This document shows, piece after piece, positions 16,768 through 26,281 of a DNA stretch of 64,000 bases. Source of the stretch: Wukongibacter sp050859025 (lineage in GTDB: Bacteria; Bacillota; Clostridia; Peptostreptococcales; Caminicellaceae); the NCBI RefSeq assembly GCF_050859025.1, contig NZ_CP138200.1:1550001-1614000 (forward strand), given 5' to 3'. The notes beneath the pieces were generated by a model. It was not told the origin of the DNA. It made no database searches and was given only the letters and a program-made list of their open reading frames with translations. How positions within the stretch are numbered: position 1 is the first letter of the stretch; each line of letters begins with the position of its first letter. The translations under genes were made by a program, and so were the position numbers.

Positions 16768-17085
16768 ATGAGGGCCGCCGATTTGATAAACATAAAATTA
16801 ATGAAATGTGGTGGCATTCATAATGCTTTAAAAATAATTTCCATAGCTGAAGCCTGTGGAGTTGAATGTATGTTGGGAAGTATGATAGAAAGCAAACTAA
16901 GTGTAACGGCTGCAGCCCATTTGGCTTGTGCTAAAAGGAATATAACTAGATTTGATCTAGATACAGCATTGCTTCTAGCAGAGGACCCTGTTATAGGAGG
17001 TATTAAAAATGAGGCACCGACTCTTATAATTTCTGATAAGCCTGGATTAGGGATTGATAGAATAGAGGGATTAAAGAATCTATAA
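16768..17085 (+). pseudogene. Remnant of dipeptide epimerase (YkfB-like), 5' end lost
   Basis: Encodes the last ~105 residues of an enolase-superfamily enzyme such as L-Ala-D/L-Glu epimerase: DLINIKLMKCGGIHNALKI, then GSMIESKLSVTAAAHLA and a terminal DKPGLGI. The family is normally ~350 residues with catalytic lysines and metal ligands that are missing here. No ribosome binding site precedes the only ATG. The break abuts the repeat ending at 16757. It sits right before the peptide transporter and cell-wall peptidases, the normal ykfB neighbourhood. Confidence 0.85.
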
Positions 17086-17200
17086 AGGAGAATAGAAATT
17101 CATTTTATTAAATAAATATATATAATAGAGTAATTATGGAGGTGAGAATAAGAAGATTTATTTCTAAATGAAACTTAGAAAAAGAGGGGGAGAAAGTTAA

Positions 17201-18892
17201 ATGTTTAAGAGGAAAAATAAATTTTATCTTGCTTTATCACTTTTATTGGTTTTGATACTGGCTTTTTCAGGATGTTCTAAGTCAAGGGAACCAGAAAAGG
17301 CAGAGGAAACCTCCGTCGAGGCTTCAAAGGAGACCTCTACAGATGAATCGGCAACGAAGGAGGCAGAAAAATCTGATGCTGGGCCTAAGTATGGAGGAGT
17401 ATTTAGGACCTATCTAGATAATAATTTCAATACTTTAGACCCTGCATTTGCAACTGCCGATAGGGATGGAAGGATGGTTGCATTACTTTATGATTCATTA
17501 ATAAGATATGATGTAGATGGTAAGGTAATTCCTTCGTTAGCAAAATCGTGGGAGACTCCAGACGATAAAACATTGGTGTTCAAGCTTGTAGAAAATTCAA
17601 AGTTCCACAATGGCAATCCATTTACGGCAAATGATGTTAAATATTCCTTTGAGAGAGTCTTAGACCCTAAGGTAGCAAGCCCAAGGACATGGGTATTTGA
17701 AAAGGTTAAGGGTGCTAAGGGTTTTGTGGAAGGAAAGGCTGATACCGTAGAGGGAATTGAAGTATTAGATGATTATACTGTAAAAATAACATTAGAACAA
17801 CCATTTGCACCATTTTTATCTATGCTTGGTATGCCTGCTGCCCATATAGTAGATAAAAATGAAATAGAGAAATATGATGACCAAAAAGACTATGCTTTAA
17901 AGCCGGTTGGTACAGGGCCTTTTACCTTTGTTGAGTTCTCTGAAAGTGATAAATTTATTGTTAAAACAAATGAAGATTACTTTGCTGGTAGACCCTATAT
18001 TGATGGTATAAATTACAGAATAATTCAAGATGAATCGACGGCTGTTGCAGAATTTGAAGCTGGGAATATAGATGATTTAGCTATTCCATCTGTGGATATT
18101 GAAAGATTTAGAAATAATCCCGATTATAAAGACCATATAATTACCTATAATACTTTTTGGAATTACTACATAGGAATGTCCTTTGATAAAGAACCATTTG
18201 ATGATGTAAGAATAAGAAAGGCATTTTGTTATGCTGTAGATCGTGAAGCTATTATTAATACGGCTAGAAGAAATACATCAGTTTTGAGTCATGGACCTAT
18301 TCCTCCGGGATTAGATGGATTTAGAAAGGACTTAAAGTCCTATCCATATGATCCAGAGAAGGCTAAGAAGCTTCTTGCAGAGGCGGGTTATTCAAAGGAT
18401 AATCCTTGTTCATTTGAGCTTTGGCATTCTGATGCTAAGTCTAATGTTGCTCTTTTAGAGCCCGTTCAGGCAATGTTAAATCAAGTAGGCTTTGATGTAA
18501 AACTGGCTTCTATGGAGTGGAACTCCTATAAGGCAGCAGTTAGAGAAGGAAAGGCTCAGGCCTTTTATCTAAGCTGGGGAGCAGATTATCCCGATGCAGA
18601 AAACTATTTATATCCACTATTCCATTCTAATATGAGTGGCGGTGGTGGCAATGAAACAAGATATAACAACCCAGAATTCGATAAAATTATAGAAAAGGCT
18701 CAAGCAACCGCAGATTATGATGAAAGAATCAAGCTTTATCAGCAAGCTGAGGATATGACTATTGAAGATGCCGCACGCCTATGGGTATATCTAAGTAAAA
18801 GATGGGATGTATTTGCTCCAGAGGTTAAGGATATGAAAATCTACAGAATATTTAATGCCCAAAAGTACTTAGATGTATGGTTGGATAGATAG
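17201..18892 (+). CDS. Peptide ABC transporter substrate-binding lipoprotein
   Basis: SBP family 5 protein, 563 residues. A lipoprotein signal (LLLVLILAFSGCSKS, lipidated Cys ~27) is followed by an acidic, threonine-rich linker. The binding domain opens with GGVFRTYLDNNFNTLDPAFA. The motif DNKTLVFKLVENSKFHNG (here DDKTLVFKL) and DVKYSFERVLDP are typical. The context of DppBCDF and murein peptidases suggests cell-wall peptides as substrate. AGAGGGGGAGAAAG precedes the ATG. Confidence 0.95.
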   Translation: MFKRKNKFYLALSLLLVLILAFSGCSKSREPEKAEETSVEASKETSTDESATKEAEKSDAGPKYGGVFRTYLDNNFNTLDPAFATADRDGRMVALLYDSLIRYDVDGKVIPSLAKSWETPDDKTLVFKLVENSKFHNGNPFTANDVKYSFERVLDPKVASPRTWVFEKVKGAKGFVEGKADTVEGIEVLDDYTVKITLEQPFAPFLSMLGMPAAHIVDKNEIEKYDDQKDYALKPVGTGPFTFVEFSESDKFIVKTNEDYFAGRPYIDGINYRIIQDESTAVAEFEAGNIDDLAIPSVDIERFRNNPDYKDHIITYNTFWNYYIGMSFDKEPFDDVRIRKAFCYAVDREAIINTARRNTSVLSHGPIPPGLDGFRKDLKSYPYDPEKAKKLLAEAGYSKDNPCSFELWHSDAKSNVALLEPVQAMLNQVGFDVKLASMEWNSYKAAVREGKAQAFYLSWGADYPDAENYLYPLFHSNMSGGGGNETRYNNPEFDKIIEKAQATADYDERIKLYQQAEDMTIEDAARLWVYLSKRWDVFAPEVKDMKIYRIFNAQKYLDVWLDR

Positions 18893-18909
18893 ACTATGAT
18901 TGATAAATG

Positions 18910-18929
18910 ACTGGGGAGAAATCCCCAGT
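18910..18929 (+). terminator. Hairpin between binding protein and permease genes
   Basis: ACTGGGGA and TCCCCAGT with loop GAAA. The following sequence is TATTATTAT rather than a pure T run, so it more likely stabilises the binding-protein mRNA or attenuates than fully terminates. Confidence 0.6.
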
Positions 18930-19018
18930 TATTATTATATCTTATTTTTCGATGAGAAATCTTAGGGAAAATAGTGTAATCAATGCTCCGAATTTTTATA
19001 GAAAAAGGAGGCACAAAA

Positions 19019-19945
19019 TTGATTAAATATTTATTACGAAGGATTATTATGTTGGTTCCTGTTATGATAGGTGTTTCCTTGATAACCTTTTCTCTTCTTT
19101 ATGTAGTTCCCGGAAACTCTGTAGAGGTTATAGTTGGAGAGAGAGCTAGTGAAGAAATAAGGGAAAAGGCTGTTAAGGAGTTGGGATTAGACAGACCATT
19201 TCATGAACAATATATCTCATATATGTTGAGAATCACAAAGGGAGACCTAGGTAAGTCATACATCAATAACAGAAGTGTTAAAGAATCTATTAAGAAAAGA
19301 TTTCCCGTTACTTTTAAGCTAACCTTTTATTCCTTTACCATTGCAGTTGTAGTTGGAATCGTAGTTGGAGTCATATCCGCTGTTAAACAAAATACTCCTC
19401 TGGACAGTGTTGTTAGAGGGGCTACATTGATTGGGGTATCAACACCTGTTATATTTTCTGGACTTATACTCATGTATATTTTTGGAGTTTGGCTCAAGGT
19501 TCTTCCTGTTTCTGGTGTTGGTGATGGAGGCATAAAGAATTTCATATTACCGTCCTTAGTACTAGGCCTAAACTCGGCAGTGTTCAGGGCAAGACTTACA
19601 AGGTCATGTATGCTTGAGGTAATTAGACAGGACTATATTAGAACAGCTAGGTCTAAGGGTTTAGCGGAAAAGGTAGTTATATACAAGCATGCAATGAGAA
19701 ATGCGATGATCCCCATAGCAACTAACTTAATTATGAGCTTTGGATATTTACTTACGGGTTCTGCCATAACTGAAACCATTTTTGGATTGCCGGGAATAGG
19801 TTCTTTTACAGTAAATGCCGTTTTTGCAAGGGATATTCCGGTAGTAATGGGATGTTTTTTATTTCAAGCGATCATATTTGTTGGTTTTAATCTGTTAGTT
19901 GATATATCCTATGCAATAATAAATCCAAGGATTAGATTTAATTAG
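19019..19945 (+). CDS. dppB: Peptide ABC transporter permease DppB
   Basis: Inner-membrane permease with six hydrophobic segments and the EAA-type loop (IRQDYIRTARSKGLAEKVVIYKHAMRNA). The N-terminus LIKYLLRRIIMLVPVMIGVSLI is typical. I place the start at the TTG because AAAGGAGG lies seven bases before it; an upstream in-frame ATG at 18983 lacks such a site. The protein is then 308 residues. Partner of DppC. Confidence 0.94.
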   Translation: MIKYLLRRIIMLVPVMIGVSLITFSLLYVVPGNSVEVIVGERASEEIREKAVKELGLDRPFHEQYISYMLRITKGDLGKSYINNRSVKESIKKRFPVTFKLTFYSFTIAVVVGIVVGVISAVKQNTPLDSVVRGATLIGVSTPVIFSGLILMYIFGVWLKVLPVSGVGDGGIKNFILPSLVLGLNSAVFRARLTRSCMLEVIRQDYIRTARSKGLAEKVVIYKHAMRNAMIPIATNLIMSFGYLLTGSAITETIFGLPGIGSFTVNAVFARDIPVVMGCFLFQAIIFVGFNLLVDISYAIINPRIRFN

Positions 19946-19963
19946 AAAAGGGGGAATTCCTAT

Positions 19964-20869
19964 ATGGAAAAGACTGGGTTAATGAAAGAGAAACCGAAAA
20001 AAGAACCAGAAAGAAAGAAAAAGTCAAATAGCCCTTGGATAATTGCTTGGAGGAGATTGCTTAGGGATAAGACTGCAGTTTTTGGACTATATATTATTAT
20101 CTTTTTAATCTTTGTAGCAATATTTGCACCCGTACTTTCTCCTTATGATCCCGTAGAGGACTTTAATCTTGCTGAAGCCTTTCAAAAGCCAAGCATGAAG
20201 CATTGGTTTGGAACTGACTGGATGGGACGAGATATACTTAGCAGAGTTCTTTATGGATCAAGAATATCTTTAACTATAGGGCTAGCATCAAGGGTAGTTA
20301 CTTTATCAATAGGTATAACCCTAGGAGCATTGGCAGGGTATTTTAGAGGCAAAATAGATATGGTTATTATGAGAATAGTAGAAATTATGGATGCTTTTCC
20401 TAATTTTCTTTTTGCGATAGCAATATCTGTAGCCATAGGACGAGGACTATATACTGTATTCTTGGCATTGGGGCTTGTTGGGTGGGCGAGTATGGCTCGA
20501 CTGATAAGGGGTCAGGTATTGGCCTATAGAGAATCGGAATTTGTGGAGGCTGCACGATCCCTAGGAGCATCAAATTCAAGGATTATATTTAAAGAGATAC
20601 TTCCTAATTGTATGGCCCCAGTTATTATTTCAACTACTATGGGTATATCTAGTGCCATAATGTCAGAAGCCGGACTGTCTTTTTTAGGATTGGGAGCCCA
20701 ACCTCCAACTGCAACCTGGGGTTCTATGATGAATTTTGGAAGACAGTATATTTGGACTGAACCACACATGGTCCTTTTTCCAGGACTCGCAATAGTTCTT
20801 ACTGTATATGGGTTTAATCTATTTGGTGATGGGTTAAGGGATGTTTTAGATCCAAGGATGAAGGATTAA
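19964..20869 (+). CDS. dppC: Peptide ABC transporter permease DppC
   Basis: Second permease, 301 residues. A basic cytoplasmic N-terminus (KEKPKKEPERKKK) is followed by the OppC-type first helix, the HWFGTDWMGRDILSRVLYGSRISL motif and the EAA loop (EFVEAARSLGASNSRIIFKEILPN). GGGGGAATTCCT precedes the ATG. It lies 18 bases after dppB and acts as its heterodimer partner. Confidence 0.95.
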   Translation: MEKTGLMKEKPKKEPERKKKSNSPWIIAWRRLLRDKTAVFGLYIIIFLIFVAIFAPVLSPYDPVEDFNLAEAFQKPSMKHWFGTDWMGRDILSRVLYGSRISLTIGLASRVVTLSIGITLGALAGYFRGKIDMVIMRIVEIMDAFPNFLFAIAISVAIGRGLYTVFLALGLVGWASMARLIRGQVLAYRESEFVEAARSLGASNSRIIFKEILPNCMAPVIISTTMGISSAIMSEAGLSFLGLGAQPPTATWGSMMNFGRQYIWTEPHMVLFPGLAIVLTVYGFNLFGDGLRDVLDPRMKD

Positions 20870-20895
20870 TATCAACCATGAAGGGGGAGGATTCT

Positions 20896-21891
20896 ATGGA
20901 AAAGAAAGAGGAAATGCTCAAGGTTAGGGATCTCAGAACCCATTTTTATACCCATGACGGATTGGTTCCTGCTGTTGACGGTGTGTCTTTTAAGATAAGG
21001 AAAGGTGAAACCTTATGTGTTGTTGGTGAATCGGGATGTGGTAAAAGTGTAACAGCTATGTCTATTTTGAAACTAGTACCTACTCCACCTGGAAAGTATA
21101 TTTCCGGGGAAATTCTTTTTAATGGAGAGGATCTGCTTAAAAAGAGTAATGATGAAATGAGGATGATTAGAGGAAATGATATAGCAATGATCTTTCAAGA
21201 ACCAATGACCTCTCTAAATCCAGTTTTTACCGTAGGAAATCAGATATGTGAAACAGTCATGCTTCACCAGGAGCTAAGTAAAGGTGAGGCAATGAAGGTA
21301 GCTATTGAAATGCTTAGAAAGGTAGGTATACCATCACCAGAGAAAAGAGTAAGGGAATATCCCCATCAATTAAGTGGGGGAATGCGCCAAAGAGTTATGA
21401 TAGCAATGGCCCTAAGCTGTAATCCTATGCTGCTTATTGCTGATGAACCCACAACGGCACTGGATGTAACTATTCAAGCCCAGATACTGGATCTCATGAG
21501 AAAGATGAAGGAGGAAACCGAGTCCTCAATAATGTTTATTACTCATGATTTAGGTGTCGTTGCTGAAATGGCAGACAGGGTAATAGTAATGTATGCAGGG
21601 AAGATTGTTGAAGAGGGCTCGGCAGCAGAAATATTTAATAGCCCTAGGCATCCATATACTATTGGTCTGTTAAATTCAATACCTAGGTTAGAAGGGAAAA
21701 GAAAAGAAGAGTTACATGTTATAGAAGGTATGGTTCCAAGTATGTATAATCTTCCAAAGGGATGCAAATTTAATCCAAGATGTGAATATGCGTTAGACGT
21801 TTGTAAGCTACAGGAGCCTCATTTAAAAGTTATTGCCGATGACGAGGAAAGAAAATGTGCGTGCTGGCTTTTAGATAAGGAGGTTATATAG
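20896..21891 (+). CDS. dppD: Peptide ABC transporter ATPase DppD
   Basis: Nucleotide-binding subunit, 331 residues. Walker A is GESGCGKSV, the signature LSGGMRQRV and Walker B LLIADEPTTALD, followed by the OppD-type C-terminal cysteine region (CKFNPRCEYALDVCK) that may hold an iron-sulphur or structural site. GGGGGAGG five bases before the ATG at 20896 decides the start over the in-frame ATG at 20878. dppF begins immediately after its stop. Confidence 0.95.
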   Translation: MEKKEEMLKVRDLRTHFYTHDGLVPAVDGVSFKIRKGETLCVVGESGCGKSVTAMSILKLVPTPPGKYISGEILFNGEDLLKKSNDEMRMIRGNDIAMIFQEPMTSLNPVFTVGNQICETVMLHQELSKGEAMKVAIEMLRKVGIPSPEKRVREYPHQLSGGMRQRVMIAMALSCNPMLLIADEPTTALDVTIQAQILDLMRKMKEETESSIMFITHDLGVVAEMADRVIVMYAGKIVEEGSAAEIFNSPRHPYTIGLLNSIPRLEGKRKEELHVIEGMVPSMYNLPKGCKFNPRCEYALDVCKLQEPHLKVIADDEERKCACWLLDKEVI

Positions 21892-22866
21892 ATGAAGGAG
21901 AAGTTATTGGAGGTAAGAAATCTAAAGACATATTTTCCTATTACTGGAGGACTCTTAGGACAGACAACTAATTATGTTAAGGCAGTAGATGGAGTTTCCT
22001 TTGACGTATATAGAGGAGAAACCCTAGGATTAGTTGGTGAAAGTGGATGTGGAAAATCTACAACGGGAAGGACTATAATGAGACTTATCGAACCGACCGA
22101 TGGTAAGGTAATATTTGATGGGAAGGATATTTTCAACCTAAAGAAGAAAGAAATGCTAGAGAGTAGAAGAGAAATGCAGATGATTTTCCAAGACCCTTTT
22201 TCTTCTCTAAACCCGAGAAAGATGGTTAAGGAGATTATTGGAGGAGCATTTGAGATACATTCACCAAATATGAAAAAAAGGGAGAGGGAAGAGGAAGTAG
22301 CAAAGCTACTTGAAATAGTTGGTTTGAATCCAGATTATATTACAAGATATCCCCATGAATTTAGTGGAGGGCAAAGACAGAGAATTGGTATAGCAAGGTC
22401 ACTGGCATTGAAGCCAAAGCTTATTATTGCTGATGAGCCAGTTTCAGCACTAGATGTTTCAATTCAATCTCAGGTACTAAATCTACTTAATAGACTGCAA
22501 AAGCAGTTTTCCCTTACATATATATTTATAGCTCATGATCTAAGTGTTGTAAGGCATCTAAGTGACAGGGTCGGCGTTATGTATCTTGGTAAAATAGTCG
22601 AACTAGCCGACGGGGATGAGTTGTATAGTAAGCCGCTACATCCCTATACAAGGGCTTTATTATCGGCTATTCCAATACCAAAGGTAGGAGTTAAGAGGGA
22701 AAGGATAATTCTAGAAGGAGATGTACCAAGCCCGATAAATCCTCCTAGTGGATGTAGATTTCATACTAGGTGTCCATACCATATGCGGATATGTAAGGAG
22801 GTTGATCCTAGCTTTAAAGAAGTAGCTGATAAGCATTATGTTGCATGCCATTTAGTAGATGGATAA
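21892..22866 (+). CDS. dppF: Peptide ABC transporter ATPase DppF
   Basis: Second nucleotide-binding subunit, 324 residues. It has Walker A GESGCGKST, Q-loop FQDPFSSLNPR, signature FSGGQRQRIG and Walker B LIIADEPVSALD. The C-terminus has the cysteine cluster CRFHTRCPYHMRICK. It starts directly at the dppD stop, with its ribosome binding site AAGGAGG inside dppD, so synthesis is coupled. Confidence 0.95.
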   Translation: MKEKLLEVRNLKTYFPITGGLLGQTTNYVKAVDGVSFDVYRGETLGLVGESGCGKSTTGRTIMRLIEPTDGKVIFDGKDIFNLKKKEMLESRREMQMIFQDPFSSLNPRKMVKEIIGGAFEIHSPNMKKREREEEVAKLLEIVGLNPDYITRYPHEFSGGQRQRIGIARSLALKPKLIIADEPVSALDVSIQSQVLNLLNRLQKQFSLTYIFIAHDLSVVRHLSDRVGVMYLGKIVELADGDELYSKPLHPYTRALLSAIPIPKVGVKRERIILEGDVPSPINPPSGCRFHTRCPYHMRICKEVDPSFKEVADKHYVACHLVDG

Positions 22867-22889
22867 GTATTATTAAAGGGGATGAGTTG

Positions 22890-23804
22890 ATGATAAAGTC
22901 TAAAACGCTTAAAAAGGGCGACTGTATAGGAATTGTTGCTCCTGCCAGTCCTACACCAGAAGAAGATGTTATAAGGTCTAAAGAAGCGTTGGAGAAACTA
23001 GGATTTGAGGTAAAAGTTGGTCAAAGCTGCTATGGACGTTACGGATATTTGTCTGGGAACGATGATTTAAGAGCAGGGGATATAAATAGGATGTTTGGGG
23101 ATAAAAATATAGATGGAATAATGTGTATTAGAGGAGGATATGGAACACCGAGAATTTTAGAAAAAATTGATTATTCTTGTATAAGGAAAAATCCCAAGGT
23201 ATTCATTGGATACAGTGATATAACTGCTATACATATAGCATTAAATCAGATATGTAGACTCATTACATTTCATGGCCCGATGGCCTCTACCGACATGATA
23301 AAGGATTTTGATGATTTTACAAGAGAGTCCCTAATGGATTCTATAATGTATGAAGATATTGTAGAAGAAGTAAAGAACCCTTGTGGTCATGAAATCCAAA
23401 CACTGGTGAAGGGCTGTGCAGAAGGATTGTTAGTAGGAGGAAATCTTTCTTTGATAGCAGCAACTATCGGAACTCCATATGAAATAGATACTCGTGGGAA
23501 GATACTATTCATAGAAGACATTGATGAAGAGCCCTATAGTATAGATAGAATGCTTACGCAGCTATCATTATCCAGTAAGCTGGATGAGGCATCGGGCTTT
23601 ATTTTAGGAGATTGGAATAATTGTATAGCAAAATCCTATAATCCTAGCTTGACATTGACAGAGGTTTTGGATGATTTGATTGTTCCCCTAAACAAGCCTA
23701 CGATATGCAATATAAGAGCAGGTCATTGTAAGCCTATGGTCACACTTCAATTAGGACGTAAAATTTCTATAGATGGAAATCGAGGAAAAATTATGCTAAA
23801 ATAA
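22890..23804 (+). CDS. LD-carboxypeptidase (S66 family, YkfA/MccF-like)
   Basis: Cytoplasmic serine peptidase that removes the terminal D-Ala from murein tetrapeptides, or a related amide bond. The N-terminus GDCIGIVAPASPTPEED and the nucleophile motif FIGYSDITAIH are seen, with a later RAGHCKP carrying the catalytic histidine and a LFIEDIDEEPYSIDRML glutamate region. I chose the ATG at 22890 after AAAGGGGATGAGTTG. It is 304 residues, standard length, and 23 bases after dppF, so part of the peptide-salvage operon. Confidence 0.93.
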   Translation: MIKSKTLKKGDCIGIVAPASPTPEEDVIRSKEALEKLGFEVKVGQSCYGRYGYLSGNDDLRAGDINRMFGDKNIDGIMCIRGGYGTPRILEKIDYSCIRKNPKVFIGYSDITAIHIALNQICRLITFHGPMASTDMIKDFDDFTRESLMDSIMYEDIVEEVKNPCGHEIQTLVKGCAEGLLVGGNLSLIAATIGTPYEIDTRGKILFIEDIDEEPYSIDRMLTQLSLSSKLDEASGFILGDWNNCIAKSYNPSLTLTEVLDDLIVPLNKPTICNIRAGHCKPMVTLQLGRKISIDGNRGKIMLK

Positions 23805-23862
23805 TTATATATAAAGTCTTTACTTAAATCCCTATAGAGAGTTTTAAGTAAATTGAAAAATT
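23805..23862. repeat. Fragment of the TATAGAG palindromic repeat
   Basis: AAAGTCTTTACTTAAATCCC joined to TATAGAGAGTTTTAAGTAAA resembles the right end of one copy next to the left end of another, with the rest lost. The same junction occurs at 52495-52530. Confidence 0.55.
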
Positions 23863-23891
23863 TCAAAGCTGTTGAAAGAATAGGAGTGGAA

Positions 23892-24698
23892 ATGAGAAGG
23901 AAAAGAAGGAAGACCGTTTTTGTAGGGGTATTAATATTTGTTTTTTTAATCGTTGTAAATTTGAATTTCTTAAATAGAATTATTTCAAAGAATATAGTAA
24001 AAGTGTCTAAGGAAAATAATGAACAATACGAACAGGTTAATGAGATGCCTCAAAATAAGGAGTCTTTAGAGGAGCCTGTAGATGAAGCTACTAATGAAGC
24101 TATTGATGAAGATATTATAGATAGTTTTACCCATGAGCCATTACCTGAGATTATTACAAATAAGATTAAGGGTGTATCTTGGAAGGAAGGAGCTCCGGTT
24201 ACATTAGATGATTTATCATATGTAAGGGTAACCTATTGGGGATTTGATGATAAAGAACATATAGGAGAACTGGTTGTACATAAAAAGGTCGCTGAGGAAA
24301 TTACTCAAATATTCAAAGAGCTTTATGATGCCAAATTTCCAATTGATAAAATAAGACTAATAGATGAATATGAAGCTAATGATGATTTGTCTATGGATGA
24401 TAACAACACATCGGCTTTCTGTTTTAGAGAAGTTGCAGAGAGTGAGGGAACATTGTCAAAGCATAGCTATGGCATAGCTATTGATATCAATCCAGTACAA
24501 AATCCATTTATTAAAGGAGATAGGGTATCTCCAGTAGATGGTAAAGAATATACAGACAGAGAAAACCTCAGAAAGGGTATGATTGTTAAAGACGATATTT
24601 GCTACAGGGCCTTTAAGAAAAGAGGTTGGATTTGGGGTGGAGAATGGAAAACTCTGAAGGACTACCAGCATTTTCAGAAACAAATAGATTTGGACTAA
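23892..24698 (+). CDS. Membrane-anchored M15 family D,D-/L,D-peptidase
   Basis: Cell-wall peptidase with an N-terminal anchor (TVFVGVLIFVFLIVVNLNFL) after the basic MRRKRRK, then an acidic linker. The catalytic domain has the zinc-binding pattern of M15: SKHSYGIAIDINPVQNP (His and Asp ligands) and DYQHFQ near the C-terminus (His ligand). The ATG at 23892 is chosen because the protein then starts at the basic anchor. It probably cleaves wall peptides outside the cell to feed the Dpp transporter. Exact bond specificity is unknown. Confidence 0.85.
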   Translation: MRRKRRKTVFVGVLIFVFLIVVNLNFLNRIISKNIVKVSKENNEQYEQVNEMPQNKESLEEPVDEATNEAIDEDIIDSFTHEPLPEIITNKIKGVSWKEGAPVTLDDLSYVRVTYWGFDDKEHIGELVVHKKVAEEITQIFKELYDAKFPIDKIRLIDEYEANDDLSMDDNNTSAFCFREVAESEGTLSKHSYGIAIDINPVQNPFIKGDRVSPVDGKEYTDRENLRKGMIVKDDICYRAFKKRGWIWGGEWKTLKDYQHFQKQIDLD

Positions 24699-24802
24699 GT
24701 CTAGAGGAGTCATAAAAAACTTTGTTGCGTTCTTATAATTCTAATACCTTCATCAAATTTTCAATGGGCAATCTTATCTAAGATTAAAAAAAGGGTGATG
24801 GC

Positions 24803-25126
24803 ATGAATAAATATAATAAAAATACTTTATATATAGTAGGAGATTCAAAAACTGCTATCAATAATCCCATAACTGTTCAATATAGTGCATATTTCATAGC
24901 ATTAATAATTGATCCAGAGGACGCAGTTATAATTGATGTAGGAGTTTCAACAACATTGCAGGAAACTAGGGATTTTGTAAAATCCATATTTATGGGATAT
25001 CAAATGGAGAGAGGACAAAATCCACTTATTGAAGAAATCAAGACTAGATATCATGGTTCATCTCAGAAGGCCCTTATTGTGGCATGGAAGGATGCATATA
25101 AAAAATACGAGCAAATAAAAAAGTAA
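24803..25126 (+). CDS. DUF3870 protein
   Basis: A 107-residue protein with the DUF3870 pattern: LYIVGDSKTAINNPIT near the start, YFIALIIDPEDAVIIDVGVSTT in the middle, and GSSQKALIVAWKDAY at the end. The function is unknown. In other clostridia members are often next to amino acid or peptide metabolism genes, which fits this position. AAAGGGTGATGGC precedes the ATG. Confidence 0.88.
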   Translation: MNKYNKNTLYIVGDSKTAINNPITVQYSAYFIALIIDPEDAVIIDVGVSTTLQETRDFVKSIFMGYQMERGQNPLIEEIKTRYHGSSQKALIVAWKDAYKKYEQIKK

Positions 25127-25269
25127 AATAATTTGCTGCTTTGTTTTCTCACTATATATAACTCCTAATATAAATTGAAACTTTTACTAGAAGCTATGTA
25201 TAGGTCAAAAACAAAACACAGCATGGATAACCTAAAGATTTGGGCTTGGGTATCTTATGCTGTTTTTTT
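25127..25269 (+). repeat. Terminator-bearing repeat, copy 2
   Basis: Matches 16623-16757: the block ATAATTTGCTGCTTTGTTTT and the block ATAGGTCAAAAACAAAACAC are shared, here separated by about 40 extra bases. It ends in a terminator, ACAGCAT (25218-25224) pairing with ATGCTGT (25257-25263) followed by T7, that closes the DUF3870 transcript. Confidence 0.75.
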
Positions 25270-25438
25270 GTATCATGAAGATCTTGCAGATGAAATAGGA
25301 AGTATCCTTTTAGATGAAATTGATTATATATTAGGGATATTTATAAACAATGCTAAGAATAATTTAGAGGCAAAAAAATAATTGTCAATGTTCTTTTAGT
25401 ATATGATAGCTAAAAAAATTAAGGGGGAGAGATTAACA

Positions 25439-26263
25439 ATGAATAAAGCTGATTTGGGTTATGCCATAATTAATAAAACCGTAGCAGCTATAAGAACAAA
25501 GCCTGACACCAAGAGTTCTTTAGACGATGAAGGACTGCTCGGAATGGTGGTAAAGCTAGTACATAGTGAAAACAATGGTTGGTACTATGTAGAGACCCAT
25601 TATAAATATAGAGGGTATATTCATGAAAATGATTTGGTTATGGATAATGAAAGGGCCTTGTCCTGGAATAGAGAAGCAAATCATTTTATTGTACATTCTA
25701 TAGTTGATGTAATGAAGGAGCCTAATTATCAAAACTATGTTTTGCAGATGGCAACTAGAGGGGCTAGTATAAAGGTTACAGGAAATAAAAAGAAGGAGTG
25801 GATAGAGGTTATATTGCCAAGCCTTGAAAAGGGATGGATAAAGGAAAAGTATGCAGAAGAAAAGAAGAAGTTTAATTTAAAAGAAGACGAGGATATTATT
25901 AGAGAAAGACTTGTGAAGACAGTAAGTAAATACTTAGGTACTCAATATCGCTGGGGAGGAAAGAGTCCTTTAGGAATAGATTGTTCAGGACTTTGTTCTA
26001 TAGCATATATGTTGAATGGAGTAATTATTTGGCGTGATGCGGAGCTTAGAGATGAATATATGAGGAAGATAACAAGGGAAGAGATGGGAAAAGGTGATTT
26101 ACTATTTTATAAGGGGCATGTAGGAATGTATATTGGTGATGACAAGGTTATACATTCTGCTTCTTCTAAATGTGGAGTTGTGATAAACAGCTTAAATAAG
26201 GACGATGAAGATTATAATGAATATTTGCATAAAGAATTAATTGCAATAGGAACAATTTTTTAA
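25439..26263 (+). CDS. NlpC/P60 endopeptidase with SH3 domains (YkfC-like)
   Basis: Cysteine peptidase cleaving gamma-D-Glu-meso-diaminopimelate bonds in murein peptides. There are two SH3-like domains (~1-60, ~70-130) and a C-terminal NlpC/P60 domain: catalytic Cys in WGGKSPLGIDCSGLCSIAY, His in GHVGMYIGDDKVIHS. No signal peptide is seen, which agrees with the cytoplasmic YkfC type. GGGGGAGAGATTAACA decides the ATG at 25439 over an upstream in-frame start. It is a neighbour of DppA and the Dpp transporter. Confidence 0.92.
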   Translation: MNKADLGYAIINKTVAAIRTKPDTKSSLDDEGLLGMVVKLVHSENNGWYYVETHYKYRGYIHENDLVMDNERALSWNREANHFIVHSIVDVMKEPNYQNYVLQMATRGASIKVTGNKKKEWIEVILPSLEKGWIKEKYAEEKKKFNLKEDEDIIRERLVKTVSKYLGTQYRWGGKSPLGIDCSGLCSIAYMLNGVIIWRDAELRDEYMRKITREEMGKGDLLFYKGHVGMYIGDDKVIHSASSKCGVVINSLNKDDEDYNEYLHKELIAIGTIF

Positions 26264-26281
26264 TAGGGGGAGAGATTAAGG

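Noticed and set aside
25175..25381. 68-codon frame after the DUF3870 gene
   Set aside because: Its first half is the terminator-bearing repeat, the terminator lies inside it, and it has no ribosome binding site.
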